A stretch of 64,000 nt of DNA. Source: Geobacteraceae bacterium. Lineage in GTDB: Bacteria; Desulfobacterota; Desulfuromonadia; Geobacterales; Pseudopelobacteraceae. The notes under the pieces were generated by a model. The model had not been told where the DNA came from, searched no databases, and saw only the letters and a program-made list of their open reading frames with translations. The DNA lies in the NCBI GenBank assembly GCA_013336525.1, contig JAAXTM010000004.1, positions 186,001 to 250,000 of the forward strand, given 5' to 3'. This document shows, piece after piece, positions 44,367 to 56,510 of the stretch; the first letter of the stretch is position 1, and the number at the start of each line of letters is the position of its first letter. A program made the translations under genes and the position numbers.

Positions 44367-47300
44367 TTAGTGTCCGCTCTGGGCATTCTCTTCAAATGCT
44401 GCGGCCAGCGCATCATCGCCGCTGAGACCCGCCGCCTTTGCCCGCTCAAGCGCCTGCAGCACGCGCTTGTAGTCGCTCGGCATGACCTTTACAAACCGCG
44501 GCAAAATGTTCTGCCAATTAATGAGTGTCATTGTTGCAAGAGAGCTCCCTGTGCATGCGGCATGTTTTTCAATCATCCCTTTAAGAAGAGCTGCATCTTG
44601 ATCATCCAGCGGCTCAAGGCTGGCCATTTCCGTGTTACAGCGGGAGGCAAAATCGCCCTGTTCGTCGAGAACATAGGCCACGCCACCACTCATGCCTGCT
44701 GCAAAATTGCGCCCGGTTCGTCCCAGTATAACTACCGTTCCGCCGGTCATATATTCACAGCCATGATCGCCAACCCCTTCAACAACAGCATTGACTCCGG
44801 AGTTGCGCACGCAAAACCGTTCGCCGGCCATGCCACGAATATAAGCGGTGCCGCTTGTAGCCCCATAAAAGGCAACATTTCCGGCGATAATGTTTTCTTC
44901 AGCCTTGAAGATTGACCCCTCTGGCGGGTAAACAACAATAGTACCGCCGCTCAGCCCTTTGCCCAGATAGTCATTTGCATCACCGGACAGTTTCATGGTT
45001 ATACCGCAAGGTATAAACGCTCCGAAACTCTGCCCTGCAGAACCATTAAAGGTGAGGCAAACCGTATCGTCAGGCAGCCCCTTGGCACCATGGTGGCGGG
45101 TGATTTCATTGCCGATGATGGTTCCAACGACTCGATTTACATTGGTAATAGGCAGCTCTGCGCTGACCTTTTCACCCCGTTCAATAGCCGGCTGGCAGAT
45201 GTCCAGTAATCTGGTGATATCAATAGATTTTTCCAGGCCGTGATCCTGGCTTTCGGTGCAATACCGCCCGACATTAAGCCCGACTTTAGGCTGGTGAAGT
45301 ATGTTGGAGAAGTCGAGTCCCTGTGTTTTCCAATGATCAATGGCCTTGTTCGCCTCAAGCACATCACAGCGACCGACCATTTCGTTCAGGGTACGGAAAC
45401 CGAGTTGCGCCATGATCTCACGCAATTCCTGAGCAACGAAACGCATGAAGTTGACGACATACTCCGGCTTGCCGCTGAAATTCTTGCGCAGCTCAGGATC
45501 CTGAGTCGCCACGCCGGTTGGGCAGGTGTTGCTGTGGCAGACACGCATCATAACGCATCCCAGGGTCACGAGCGGGGCGGTGGCAAAACCGAACTCTTCG
45601 GCACCCAGCAGTGCGGCAATGGCTACATCGCGGCCGGTCTTCAGCTGACCGTCCGCTTCGATGATTATCCGGCTGCGCAGATTGTTCAGCAACAGGGTCT
45701 GGTGGGTTTCGGCCAAGCCGAGTTCCCAGGGAAGACCGGCATGTTTGATGCTGGAAATCGGCGATGCTCCGGTACCTCCATCATAACCGCTGATCAGGAC
45801 GACATCTGCATGAGCCTTGGCAACACCGGCAGCAATCGTACCGACACCAACTTCTGACACCAGCTTGACGCTGATACGGGCGCGGCGGTTGGCATTTTTC
45901 AGATCGTGGATCAGTTCGGCTAAATCCTCGATGGAGTAGATATCATGGTGCGGCGGCGGTGATACGAGCCCAACTCCAGGTGTGGTATGGCGGGTTTTGG
46001 CGATCCATGGATAAACCTTGTGGCCGGGGAGTTCTCCCCCTTCTCCAGGCTTGGCCCCTTGAGCCATCTTGATCTGCAATTCACCGGCATTGGTCAGGTA
46101 ATCACTGGTAACACCGAAACGTCCGGAAGCAACCTGCTTGATGTTACTGTTCTTAGAATCGCCCTCTTCGTTGGTCCAGGTAAAGCGTTCGGGATCCTCC
46201 CCCCCCTCGCCGGTATTGGAGCGTCCGCCGATGCGGTTCATGGCGATTGCCAGCGTTTCATGCGCTTCCTTGCTGATAGAACCGTAGGACATGGCACCGG
46301 TCTTGAACCGCTTCATGATTGTTTCTACCGGCTCAACCTCGTCAAGAGGAACAGAAGGCATATTTTCCTTAAACCCGAGCAGGCCGCGCAGGGTATAGTG
46401 GCGTGTATTCTGCTCATCAATTAATGAAGAGAACGTTTTGAACTCACTGTAATCGTCAGTGCGGGTCGCTTTCTGGAGCGAAGTGATAGTCAGGGGGTTA
46501 TACTGATGTTCCTCCCCGTCCTTGCGCCATTGATAAACACCGCCAGCGGCAAGAGTGGCCTCCGGGGCTACCCGTTCCGGATAGGCTTTTGCGTGCCGGG
46601 ACATCAGTTCGGCGGCAATTCCGTCGATATCGATCCCTCCGATACGTGATGGTGTCCAGGTAAAATAGCGGTCGATGACGGAGCTGTGCAGGCCTACCGC
46701 CTCGAATATCTGGGCGCCACGGTAACTCTGGACGGTGGATATCCCCATTTTTGCCATAGTTTTAACGACGCCCTTGATTGACGCCTTAATGAAGTTTTTG
46801 ACAGCCTTTTTGTGGTCGAGATCCGGCAGCATCCCCTGAAGAATCATGTCATCCAGGGATTCAAAAGCAAGATAGGGGTTGATGGCATTGACACCGTAAC
46901 CGAGCAGCACTGCAAAGTGATGTACTTCACGCGGTTCACCCGACTCCAGAACCAGTGACACCAGTGTGCGGGTACCGCTGTTGACCAGATGGTGGTGTAG
47001 GCCGGAAATAGCCAATAGTGCTGGAATAGCTGCGTTATTTTTATCTACCCCGCGGTCGGAGAGGATCAGTATATTGTTTCCGGCCTCAACCGCAACATCG
47101 GCAGCCGCAAAAAGTGCTTCCAGCCCCCGCTCCATTCCAGCGGCACCACGGGTTACCGGGAAAAGAAGCGGCAAAGTTGCCGCCTTGAACCCCGGTCTGT
47201 CAATCTGACGCAGCTTTTCCAGCTCCTGATTGCAGAGCAATGGAGTTTGAAGTTTGATCCTGCGGGCGTTTATTGCTGTCGGCTCCAGCAGATTCCCCTC

Positions 47301-48944
47301 AGAACCGAGCAGCGTGATGGTTGAAGTGACAATCTCCTCGCGGATCGGGTCGATAGGCGGGTTGGTTACTTGAGCAAACAGCTGTTTGAAATAATTGTAC
47401 AGCAGCTGGGAATGATCGGAAAGCACCGCCAGCGGAGTATCTGTGCCCATGGAACCCAGTGGCTGGATGCCGTCACGAGCCATCGGCCCAAGGACGACCC
47501 GCTGATCTTCGTAAGTGTAGCCGAAAGCCTGCTGGCGCTGAGTCAAAGTGCTTTGTTCTGGGAGAGGCATGTCAGATGCGTACGGCAGATCTTCCAGCAG
47601 GATATAGTTGTCTTTAAGCCACTTGCCATAAGGGTTAGCGGCCACCAGCTCCTGTTTGATCTCTTTGTCCGGGATAATACGCCCCTGCTCCGTATCAACG
47701 AGGAACATCTGACCAGGCTGGAGTCGACCCTTCCGCAGTATGCGCTCCGGCTCGATCTGCAGAACTCCGGCTTCGGAGGCCATGATGACAAGATCGTCAT
47801 TGGTTATGTAATAACGTGAAGGTCGCAGCCCGTTACGGTCCAAAACCGCACCGATACTGCGGCCATCGGTGAAGGCAATTGCCGCCGGACCATCCCACGG
47901 TGCTATCAGGCAGGAGTGGTATTCATAAAAAGCCCGTTTCTCTTCGCTCATCTCAGTGTGGTTTTCCCACGGTTCCGGCACCATCATCATAATAGCATGC
48001 GGCAGGGAACGGCCACTCATTACAAGCAGCTCCAGGCAATTGTCAAACATGCCGGAATCGGAACCATTGGTGTTGATAATCGGTAGAATCTTCTTGATAT
48101 CATCGCCGAACAGTTCGCTTGTAATATGGTTCTGGCGGGCGTTCATCCAGTTAACATTTCCGCGCAGGGTGTTAATCTCGCCGTTATGGGCCAGGAAGTG
48201 GTAAGGGTGGGCGCGGTCCCAGCTTGGGAAAGTATTGGTGGAGAAGCGGGAGTGCACAAGAGCAATTGCACTTTCCAAGGCTGGATCGCATAGTTCAGGA
48301 TAATATTTGTCTACCTGCACCGGCATAAGCATGCCTTTGTAGATCATGGTCCGGGTGGAGAGGCTGCAGACATACCAGTGATCGTCAACCCCGGCACGCC
48401 GGATCTCGTTGGTCGCCCGTTGGTTTATTATATAGAGTTTGCGTTCAAATGCCTGTTCGTCGATGCAGTCAAGCGGCCTCTTGAGGAACAGTTGCCGTAC
48501 CATCGGCTCCCCTTCCCAGGCGGTATTCCCCAGTGAGGAGTTATCGGTCGGTACATTGCGCCAGCCTAGAAGTTCAACCCCTTCCTCTACAAGTATCTTT
48601 TCCAGTATATGCCTGGCTGCATTGCGCTCAGTCGCCTTAGGTGAGGTAAAGACCATGCCGGCGCCATAATGAAATGGCTCTGGCAGTTCAATGCCAAGCG
48701 GAGCGCATGCCGAACGCAGAAAGCTGTCCGGCATCTGCATGAGAATACCTGCGCCGTCTCCTGTATTGGCTTCGCAACCACAGGCACCGCGATGATCAAG
48801 ATTTACAAGAACCTCGAGTGCCTGCCGGACAATCTCGTGGGACTTCTTCCCTTTTATGTTAACGACAAAGCCGATGCCGCAGGCGTCATGCTCGAATTGA
48901 GGATCGTAAAGGCCTTGTTTTGCTGGGGGTCGGTTGTTTTTCAT
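44367..48944 (-). CDS. gltB: Glutamate synthase large subunit
   Basis: This 1525-residue protein has the class II amidotransferase domain, whose catalytic Cys22 ([10 protein letters not shown]) becomes the N-terminus after removal of a 21-residue propeptide, the central FMN domain, the 3Fe-4S motif [15 protein letters not shown], and the C-terminal beta-helix ([21 protein letters not shown]). It makes glutamate with gltD. Transcription probably starts at the sigma-54 promoter at 49008-49024. It is divergent from gdhA. Confidence 0.98.
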   Translation of the reverse strand: MKNNRPPAKQGLYDPQFEHDACGIGFVVNIKGKKSHEIVRQALEVLVNLDHRGACGCEANTGDGAGILMQMPDSFLRSACAPLGIELPEPFHYGAGMVFTSPKATERNAARHILEKILVEEGVELLGWRNVPTDNSSLGNTAWEGEPMVRQLFLKRPLDCIDEQAFERKLYIINQRATNEIRRAGVDDHWYVCSLSTRTMIYKGMLMPVQVDKYYPELCDPALESAIALVHSRFSTNTFPSWDRAHPYHFLAHNGEINTLRGNVNWMNARQNHITSELFGDDIKKILPIINTNGSDSGMFDNCLELLVMSGRSLPHAIMMMVPEPWENHTEMSEEKRAFYEYHSCLIAPWDGPAAIAFTDGRSIGAVLDRNGLRPSRYYITNDDLVIMASEAGVLQIEPERILRKGRLQPGQMFLVDTEQGRIIPDKEIKQELVAANPYGKWLKDNYILLEDLPYASDMPLPEQSTLTQRQQAFGYTYEDQRVVLGPMARDGIQPLGSMGTDTPLAVLSDHSQLLYNYFKQLFAQVTNPPIDPIREEIVTSTITLLGSEGNLLEPTAINARRIKLQTPLLCNQELEKLRQIDRPGFKAATLPLLFPVTRGAAGMERGLEALFAAADVAVEAGNNILILSDRGVDKNNAAIPALLAISGLHHHLVNSGTRTLVSLVLESGEPREVHHFAVLLGYGVNAINPYLAFESLDDMILQGMLPDLDHKKAVKNFIKASIKGVVKTMAKMGISTVQSYRGAQIFEAVGLHSSVIDRYFTWTPSRIGGIDIDGIAAELMSRHAKAYPERVAPEATLAAGGVYQWRKDGEEHQYNPLTITSLQKATRTDDYSEFKTFSSLIDEQNTRHYTLRGLLGFKENMPSVPLDEVEPVETIMKRFKTGAMSYGSISKEAHETLAIAMNRIGGRSNTGEGGEDPERFTWTNEEGDSKNSNIKQVASGRFGVTSDYLTNAGELQIKMAQGAKPGEGGELPGHKVYPWIAKTRHTTPGVGLVSPPPHHDIYSIEDLAELIHDLKNANRRARISVKLVSEVGVGTIAAGVAKAHADVVLISGYDGGTGASPISSIKHAGLPWELGLAETHQTLLLNNLRSRIIIEADGQLKTGRDVAIAALLGAEEFGFATAPLVTLGCVMMRVCHSNTCPTGVATQDPELRKNFSGKPEYVVNFMRFVAQELREIMAQLGFRTLNEMVGRCDVLEANKAIDHWKTQGLDFSNILHQPKVGLNVGRYCTESQDHGLEKSIDITRLLDICQPAIERGEKVSAELPITNVNRVVGTIIGNEITRHHGAKGLPDDTVCLTFNGSAGQSFGAFIPCGITMKLSGDANDYLGKGLSGGTIVVYPPEGSIFKAEENIIAGNVAFYGATSGTAYIRGMAGERFCVRNSGVNAVVEGVGDHGCEYMTGGTVVILGRTGRNFAAGMSGGVAYVLDEQGDFASRCNTEMASLEPLDDQDAALLKGMIEKHAACTGSSLATMTLINWQNILPRFVKVMPSDYKRVLQALERAKAAGLSGDDALAAAFEENAQSGH

Positions 48945-49007
48945 TGTAGTAACCTTTGTCTGTATTTCTGAGTATCGATGTTACGCAATGAGCGTAATCT
49001 GTTTGCC

Positions 49008-49024
49008 TAGCAGGTAACGTGCCA
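49008..49024 (-). promoter_or_regulatory. Sigma-54 promoter for gltBD
   Basis: On the minus strand TGGCACG-TTAC-CTGCTA has GG and GC separated by 10 bp, the -24/-12 spacing of RpoN promoters. A start site near 48997 gives a leader of about 53 nt. Confidence 0.75.
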
Positions 49025-49135
49025 TTCTGGATAAACCGGAGTGCAGCAATATAATTTAATCAGCGTATTGGTTAGTTATGTATTTCTACTTTGTTCCACT
49101 CAAGCAAGGCCAGTATATGCAACTCTACTTTAATG

Positions 49136-49152
49136 AGTGCTTTAAAAACACT
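49136..49152. promoter_or_regulatory. Dyad between gltB and gdhA (1)
   Basis: AGTGCTTT-A-AAAACACT is a 17-bp palindrome with one mismatched pair. It lies between the two divergent sigma-54 promoters and could bind an enhancer-binding or nitrogen regulator. Confidence 0.35.
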
Positions 49153-49228
49153 GATGAGCAATAATGAGTACAATTGTGTGCTGGCGCTAACTTTGGTCTG
49201 GAAACGGCACGCATTGCATAACGACTCA

Positions 49229-49251
49229 ATCAGGGTAGTGACTACTCTGAT
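49229..49251. promoter_or_regulatory. Dyad between gltB and gdhA (2), putative enhancer
   Basis: ATCAGGGTAGT-G-ACTACTCTGAT is a 23-bp palindrome with one mismatch per arm. It is 127 bp upstream of the gdhA -24 element, a usual distance for a sigma-54 enhancer. Confidence 0.5.
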
Positions 49252-49334
49252 GTGTTTGAAAATAACTCAATATTTTACGGCAACGGGTCAGTTGTTGCCT
49301 GCTGAAAGTACAAATGTCAACCATAACTGCCTGA

Positions 49335-50819
<1,485 letters not shown>

Positions 50820-50841
50820 TCTTCCGCAAGCAAGTATAGCA

Positions 50842-50880
50842 TACTAAAAAAGCCCGGCAAGTTGCCGGGCTTTTTTAGTA
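50842..50880 (+). terminator. Rho-independent terminator of gdhA
   Basis: Arms of 19 bp (50842-50860 and 50862-50880) with an AAGCCCGGCAA core and flanking A-/T-runs form a near-perfect hairpin 22 bp after the gdhA stop. Confidence 0.93.
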
Positions 50881-50979
50881 GAATCTGTGCAGATACTTTC
50901 CATGGACTTCAGCCGTATCACAATAAACCGGATTTCCTTTCCACTTGACGATGCCGGCGTGAGCGGCTACAACAACCTG

Positions 50980-53223
50980 ATGGATCTTCTCAAACACCTG
51001 AACCCCCCACAAAAAGAAGCTGTACTGCATGGTGAAGGGCCCCTTCTGATTCTGGCCGGAGCCGGTTCCGGAAAAACCCGCGTCATTACCAACCGTATCG
51101 CCTACCTGATCCGCGAACGGGGGGTACGCCCCTGGAATATCATCGCGGTAACCTTTACGAACAAGGCTGCACGAGAGATGGCCGAGCGTGTCGGCAAACT
51201 TCTTGGTGGCGGTGATTTGCCTCTTATCTCAACTTTCCATGCCGCCTGTGGGCGCATATTGCGCCGTGACATCCACCATATCGGTTTCCAATCTTCATTT
51301 GCAATTTATGACGACCGTGACAGCGATCGACTGCTTAAGGACGTCATCAATGAAATGGATCTTGATGAAAAGCGTTTTGCGGTCAAAGCGGTATCCTCAC
51401 GTATTGATGACTTCAAAAACCGGGGCCTCTTTCCGGAGGATATTGGCTCAATCCCCCCTGGCGATGTTTACAACCAGAAAATTGTAGAGATTTACGCTGT
51501 TTACCAGGAGCGTCTTAAAAAATGCAACGCCCTCGACTTCGGCGATATGATGATCCAGGCCGTGCGCCTTCTTACCCACTTCCCAGAAGTCTGCAGCTTT
51601 TACCGGGAACGTTTTCAGTGGCTGCTGGTGGACGAATACCAGGATACCAACCCGGTACAGTACAACCTGATCCGCTTACTGGCGGGGGAGCGAAAAAACC
51701 TCTGCGTGGTGGGTGACGATGACCAGTCGATATACTCCTGGCGCGGTGCTGATATCCGGAATATCCTCGAATTCGAAAAAGACTTTCCCGGCGTAAAGAT
51801 AATTAGGCTGGAACAGAACTACCGCTCTACCTCCACCATCCTGGCGGCGGCCGGAGAAGTGGTTAAACAGAATTTTGGCCGTAAGGGGAAAACGCTCTGG
51901 ACCGAAAATCCTGCCGGCGAGAAAATCCGTTACGAGCGGGTCGAGTCGGACCGTGAAGAGGCCCGCTTTGTCAGCCGTGAAATAGGACGGTTGAGAAACA
52001 GCGGTATGCCGCTGGAGGAAGTGGCGGTTTTCTACCGCACCAATGCCCAGTCCCGTCTGATCGAGGAAGCGCTGGTTGGCAGTGCACTCCCTTACCACAT
52101 CGTCGGCGGCGTCCGCTTTTACTCCCGCATGGAGGTTAAGGACATCCTCGCCTATCTGCGGGTACTGGATAACCCTGCCGACGAAGTATCGCTGAAACGG
52201 ATCATCAACGTCCCGGCGAGGGGGATCGGCAACACAACGGTAGACAAAATTTCAGTAGAGGCCTTAAGGCAAGGGAGCAGCTATTATGATGCCTTGCAGG
52301 ACGCTACTCGTGATGGGCTCCTAAGTACCGGGCCGCGAGGTAAGGTCGCCTCTTTTATCGCGCTTCTGGAAGACCTCCGTGAAACCTCAGCCAGCAGCAG
52401 CCTTGCAGAGTTGGCCAGGTCGGTCATGCAGCGTAGTGGATATCTGGATCGGCTGAAGAGTAGCCGTGACGAAGATGATGCCGAGCGGTTGGAGAACCTG
52501 GAGCAGCTTCTGGCTGCGATCGAAGAATTCAGCGAGAAAAACCCGGATGCAGGGCTGTCCGAATTTCTGGAGCAGGTTTCACTGGTTTCCGACCTTGAAC
52601 AGGGAGAGGTCGGCCAGCCATCCGTGACATTAATGACACTGCATGCAGCCAAGGGGCTGGAATTCAAAGCGGTATTCATGATCGGTATGGAGGAGCGGCT
52701 TTTTCCGCATGTCCGATCTCTGGACGACCTGGACGGTATGGAGGAGGAACGCCGCCTCTGCTACGTTGGCATGACACGCGCCCGCGAAAGGCTCTACCTG
52801 CTGAACGCCCGAAGAAGATACCTGTTCGGGCAGGAACAGTGCAACCCGCCGTCGCGTTTCCTGAAGGACATTCCGCCGGAATTACTGGATGATGGCAATC
52901 AGGGTCAAGGGTCATGGGCCAAGAGTCAGGATTTCAAAAATTCAGTATCAAGTTTGTCCCTTGACCATTGTCCCTTGTCCCCGGCTTCACACAACCTGTC
53001 AGCCATTGCCGGTGCTTTTCTCGATGATATTGAAACCATCCCCGAACCTTCAGAGGAAAGCGATGGAGTTTATATCGGCATGAAAGTGCGCCACGGCAAG
53101 TTTGGGGTTGGTACGGTCAGGAAAATCGAGGGTGAGGATGACGGGCAAAAGGTGGTTGTCTGGTTTAACTCCGTCGGCCCGAAAAAGCTTATGCTCCGTT
53201 TTGCCGGACTGGAGCGGGCCTGA
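50980..53223 (+). CDS. pcrA: UvrD/PcrA-type ATP-dependent DNA helicase with repeat-derived insert
   Basis: The start at 50980 (MDLLKHLNPPQKEAV) matches the usual N-terminus and gives 747 residues; frames to 50887 or 50902 add an atypical stretch, and no start has a strong ribosome site. Superfamily 1A motifs are clear: Walker A LAGAGSGKTRVI, VTFTNKAAREMAER, DEYQDTNPVQYNL, GDDDQSIYSWRGAD, TLHAAKGLEFKAVF and VGMTRARERLYLL. The C-terminal domain GMKVRHGKFGVGTVRKIEG is the PcrA-type tail. Between core and tail, residues about 641-668 are encoded by a palindromic repeat (52900-52982). Confidence 0.95.
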   Translation: MDLLKHLNPPQKEAVLHGEGPLLILAGAGSGKTRVITNRIAYLIRERGVRPWNIIAVTFTNKAAREMAERVGKLLGGGDLPLISTFHAACGRILRRDIHHIGFQSSFAIYDDRDSDRLLKDVINEMDLDEKRFAVKAVSSRIDDFKNRGLFPEDIGSIPPGDVYNQKIVEIYAVYQERLKKCNALDFGDMMIQAVRLLTHFPEVCSFYRERFQWLLVDEYQDTNPVQYNLIRLLAGERKNLCVVGDDDQSIYSWRGADIRNILEFEKDFPGVKIIRLEQNYRSTSTILAAAGEVVKQNFGRKGKTLWTENPAGEKIRYERVESDREEARFVSREIGRLRNSGMPLEEVAVFYRTNAQSRLIEEALVGSALPYHIVGGVRFYSRMEVKDILAYLRVLDNPADEVSLKRIINVPARGIGNTTVDKISVEALRQGSSYYDALQDATRDGLLSTGPRGKVASFIALLEDLRETSASSSLAELARSVMQRSGYLDRLKSSRDEDDAERLENLEQLLAAIEEFSEKNPDAGLSEFLEQVSLVSDLEQGEVGQPSVTLMTLHAAKGLEFKAVFMIGMEERLFPHVRSLDDLDGMEEERRLCYVGMTRARERLYLLNARRRYLFGQEQCNPPSRFLKDIPPELLDDGNQGQGSWAKSQDFKNSVSSLSLDHCPLSPASHNLSAIAGAFLDDIETIPEPSEESDGVYIGMKVRHGKFGVGTVRKIEGEDDGQKVVVWFNSVGPKKLMLRFAGLERA
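52900..52982 (+). repeat. Palindromic element in frame inside pcrA
   Basis: The left arm AGGGTCAAGGGTCATGGG and the right arm TCCCTTGACCATTGTCCC are imperfect inverted repeats around an AT-rich centre. It encodes QGQGSWAKSQ and the following 20 residues without a stop. It begins with the same CAGGGTCA as the element at the etfA 3' end when both are read in the coding direction. Confidence 0.6.
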
Positions 53224-53251
53224 CGCTTTTAAAAATGCTTAACCTCTTAGG

Positions 53252-54460
53252 TCACTCATAGCGTAGCGCCTCAATCGGGTCCAGTTGCGCCGCTTTTCTT
53301 GCCGGGAAATAGCCGAAGACAAGCCCTGTTGCAGTGGAGAAGGCAAAAGCGACTGCGACAATAGGGGCATTAAAGATAAACGGCACGTTCAGAAGCGATG
53401 CGAGCACTACAGAGCTGACCAGCGCCAGCACAATTCCGACAACTCCGCCCAATGAAGAGAGTACCGCTGCTTCCACAAGAAACTGCATCAACACTTCCCG
53501 CTCAAATGCTCCGATAGCCAGGCGGATGCCGATCTCACGGGTCCGTTCGGTCACAGACACCAGCATGATATTCATGATGCCGATACCACCAACCAGCAGG
53601 CTGACCGCCGCCACAGCACTCAATAGCGCCGTTAACACCTTGGTGGTGGAGGTGAGCATAGAAGTGATCTCTTTCATATCCATGACATTAAAGTTGTTCT
53701 CGTCGCCGGCGGAAAGATGCCGCCGTTCACGCATCAAGCGTTCGATATCCTGCTGTACTCTCGTCGTCGATACGCCATCACGTACCGAAACCTGAATGAG
53801 ATTAATGTCCTGATTACCGGCAATACGGCGTTGGAAAGCGCGCAGCGGTATAACAACGACATCGTCCTGATCCGAACCCATGGAGGATTGCCCTTTTGAT
53901 TCCAGCAGGCCGATCACCTGGCAAGAGATGTTTTGCAAGCGGATGTTGGCGCCAACCGGATTCTTGCTGCCGAACAGCTTGGTGCGGACCGTGCTGCCGA
54001 TGACACAGGTCGCAGCCCCCGAGCGGAGTTCGCTGTCGGTAAAAAGCCGCCCCCCCTTGACCTTCCAATTGCGGGCATCAAAATATGCGTTCGTGCTGCT
54101 GGTAATCTGTGTTGACCAATTGGCATTTCCGTAGATGACTGACATCGATTTGGAAGCCATGGGCGCCACCGCCACCAGTTGCGGAATATCGCGGCGCAGA
54201 GTCTCGGCATCGTCCAGCGTAAATGGCGCCGCACCGACATTCTGTCCCGGCCCCATCCTTTTGCCCGGGCTGACAACCAGCAGGTTGCTTCCCAGGCTGG
54301 CGATCTGCTGGGTCACCTGGGCGGTGGCGCCACCTCCAAGTGTAACCATGACGATGACGGCAGCAACGCCGATTACAATCCCGAGAATTGTGAGGATTGA
54401 GCGGAGTACATTGCGCCGTATTTCTCTCAGGGCCAATATCAGAGCATTCCAGAACATCAC
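53252..54460 (-). CDS. MacB-type ABC transporter permease
   Basis: This 402-residue protein has the MacB/FtsX layout: an N-terminal helix (ILALREIRRNVLRSILTILG), a periplasmic domain of about 220 residues (residues 45-265), and three C-terminal helices with MNIMLVSVTERTREIGIRLA, ending FGYFPARKAAQLDPIEALRYE. Such permeases drive export by mechanotransmission rather than direct transport. In E. coli MacB the ATPase is fused; here it is a separate upstream gene that overlaps by 4 bp. Confidence 0.93.
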   Translation of the reverse strand: MMFWNALILALREIRRNVLRSILTILGIVIGVAAVIVMVTLGGGATAQVTQQIASLGSNLLVVSPGKRMGPGQNVGAAPFTLDDAETLRRDIPQLVAVAPMASKSMSVIYGNANWSTQITSSTNAYFDARNWKVKGGRLFTDSELRSGAATCVIGSTVRTKLFGSKNPVGANIRLQNISCQVIGLLESKGQSSMGSDQDDVVVIPLRAFQRRIAGNQDINLIQVSVRDGVSTTRVQQDIERLMRERRHLSAGDENNFNVMDMKEITSMLTSTTKVLTALLSAVAAVSLLVGGIGIMNIMLVSVTERTREIGIRLAIGAFEREVLMQFLVEAAVLSSLGGVVGIVLALVSSVVLASLLNVPFIFNAPIVAVAFAFSTATGLVFGYFPARKAAQLDPIEALRYE

Positions 54461-55200
54461 TGCACCCCCCCGTTGCCAGCCGCATGTTCTTCTGTATCAT
54501 GTTCTGGCATTACCAGGCCATCGCGAAAATGAATCGTGCGCCTGGCGTAGATCGCCATCTCCGCCTCATGCGTGACCATAACAACAGTGATCCCCTGTTC
54601 CTGATTGAGCTTCGTCAGGATTTCCATGATCTCCCGACTGCGGGTAGTATCCAGGCTGCCGGTGGGTTCATCGGCAAACAGCACGGCAGGTTGGGTGACA
54701 ATAGCCCGGGCAATGGCGACCCGTTGCTGCTGACCGCCGGACAATTCTCCCGGGGTGTGATCTTCCCACCCTGCAAGCCCGACGGATGCAAGTGCCTCCC
54801 GCGCTTTCCGGTGGCGGACCGCAATAGGCTCACCGCGGTACACAAGCGGCAACTCAACATTTTCCAGCGCCGTGGTACGGTTGAGCAGGTTGAATCCCTG
54901 AAACACGAAGCCGAGATATTGTCTTCGTAACAGGGCACGTTGGTCGCGACTGAGGCTACCGACTTCCACCCCTATGAATCGATAGCTGCCGACGGTCGGA
55001 GTATCAAGACAGCCGAGTATATTCATGGCGGTGCTCTTGCCGGAACCGGAGGGCCCCATAACGGCAACAAATTCGCCGGATTCGATGCGTAGATCCACAC
55101 CGCGTAGCGCCTGCATAGCCGCCGTTCCCTTGCCGTAAGTTTTGGTTACTCCACTCAGCTCGATCAACGGCTTGCTGTCTGTTGCGACCGCTTTGTTCAT
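54457..55200 (-). CDS. ABC transporter ATPase (MacB/LolD type)
   Basis: This 247-residue ATPase has Walker A in [13 protein letters not shown], the Q-loop in [12 protein letters not shown], the signature [14 protein letters not shown] and Walker B in [12 protein letters not shown]. It powers the permease encoded next. It starts 2 bp after the adaptor gene's stop, so expression is coupled. Confidence 0.95.
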   Translation of the reverse strand: MNKAVATDSKPLIELSGVTKTYGKGTAAMQALRGVDLRIESGEFVAVMGPSGSGKSTAMNILGCLDTPTVGSYRFIGVEVGSLSRDQRALLRRQYLGFVFQGFNLLNRTTALENVELPLVYRGEPIAVRHRKAREALASVGLAGWEDHTPGELSGGQQQRVAIARAIVTQPAVLFADEPTGSLDTTRSREIMEILTKLNQEQGITVVMVTHEAEMAIYARRTIHFRDGLVMPEHDTEEHAAGNGGVQ

Positions 55201-55202
55201 GG

Positions 55203-56510
55203 CTATTTTTTTACCTCAGCCAGATCCACTACAACCGGCATACCGGGCTCTAACGTGTCTGCCTTCACTTCAGTTTTGACACCATCGGTCATTCCCGTCG
55301 TTACGGTGATCTTCTGTAGCTGCCCGGTTGTCAAGGTCCATATATGTTGCTGTTTGTCCGTGGCACTCTCCTGCGGCTTGGGGGCGGAGCTGGGGGGGCG
55401 CGGCATCAGTTTGCCAATCAGACTGCCGCTTGACTGTTTGACCACCGGTGCTGCGGGAGGTGAAAAACGTAATGCCGTATTGGGCACAAGCATGGCGTTA
55501 TCCACCTTTTGCACGGTGATACCTGCCGTCCCGGTCATGCCGGGCCGCAGCAGCAGGTCCGCATTGTTAACTTTGAGAACCGTTGTATAGGTGACGACAC
55601 CGGCCACGGTTTTGGAACCGAAGCGCACCTGGCTGACGACTGCCGGGAATGTTCGGTCAGGATAGGCGGAAACGGTAAAAGTGGCATTCTGACCCGGCTG
55701 CACTTTTCCGACATCGGCCTCATCCACGTCAACCTGCAGCTCCATCTTAGTCAAGTCCTCCGCCAGCGTAAACAGCACCGATGTCTGGAGCGAGGCGGCC
55801 ACTGTCTGGCCCGGTTCTACAGCCCGTTTCAGGACAATTCCGTTAATGGGCGAACGGAGAACGGATTTGGAAAGATCTATTCGCTGTGCTTCAAGAGAGG
55901 CTTCCGCCTGTATCACGGTCGCTTTTGTGTTTGCTTCATCGGCAATAGCGCGTTCAAGCGTAGCTCTCGCCGATTCCATCTCGGATTTTGACGGCACTTT
56001 ACCGCCGCTGGCCTCCTGTACCTGTACCAAGCGTGCAAGTTTTGCCTTTGCTTCACTCACGGTCGCATGGGCTTGCAGCACCTTGGCGCGGGCAGCTTCA
56101 AGCGAAGCAACTGTCTGTTTGACCAGCGCCTCCTGCTTTGCCGTGTCTATCCGGCCCAGTACCTGCCCACGTTTGATCCGGTCGTTGTAATTGACTTCAA
56201 CCGTCTTGAAAGTGCCTGAAATTTCGCTCCCCACATCCACCTGGTTGTTAGGCTGGAGCGTGCCGGTGGCGGAGACCGTAATGGTTAAGCTACCGCGACT
56301 GACCTCCTGGGTCTGGTAACTTACCTGGCTGTCTGCAGCCCGCTTTTTCCAGACCAGCAGTGCGACGATCGCCACCAGCAGCAACGCTGCGCCCCGGAGC
56401 AGATAAGGCTTCAAGCGAACAGACAGGGTCGTCTGCCGGTCAAGTCCCAGGGTTTGGGTGATATCGTTGGCTGGAACCTTCGGTTCCGCTTTTGTTGAAT
56501 CTGTCATCAT
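55203..56510 (-). CDS. MacA/HlyD-type periplasmic adaptor protein
   Basis: This 435-residue membrane-fusion protein has one N-terminal membrane helix (LLRGAALLLVAIVALLVW), a lipoyl/biotinyl-like half (TGTLQPNNQVDVGSEISG), a helical hairpin (about 115-215), the second half RSPINGIVLKRAVEPGQTV and a beta-barrel (VQPGQNATFTVSAYPDRTF). It links the inner-membrane pump to the outer-membrane factor. The start ATGATG at 56510 overlaps the stop of the outer-membrane gene; 56507 is an equal alternative. Confidence 0.93.
   Translation of the reverse strand: MMTDSTKAEPKVPANDITQTLGLDRQTTLSVRLKPYLLRGAALLLVAIVALLVWKKRAADSQVSYQTQEVSRGSLTITVSATGTLQPNNQVDVGSEISGTFKTVEVNYNDRIKRGQVLGRIDTAKQEALVKQTVASLEAARAKVLQAHATVSEAKAKLARLVQVQEASGGKVPSKSEMESARATLERAIADEANTKATVIQAEASLEAQRIDLSKSVLRSPINGIVLKRAVEPGQTVAASLQTSVLFTLAEDLTKMELQVDVDEADVGKVQPGQNATFTVSAYPDRTFPAVVSQVRFGSKTVAGVVTYTTVLKVNNADLLLRPGMTGTAGITVQKVDNAMLVPNTALRFSPPAAPVVKQSSGSLIGKLMPRPPSSAPKPQESATDKQQHIWTLTTGQLQKITVTTGMTDGVKTEVKADTLEPGMPVVVDLAEVKK

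Noticed and set aside
45240..45857. A + strand frame of 205 codons
   Set aside because: It is antisense to gltB.
49207..49218. GGCACGCATTGC as a sigma-54 promoter
   Set aside because: The GG and GC are only 8 bp apart instead of 10.
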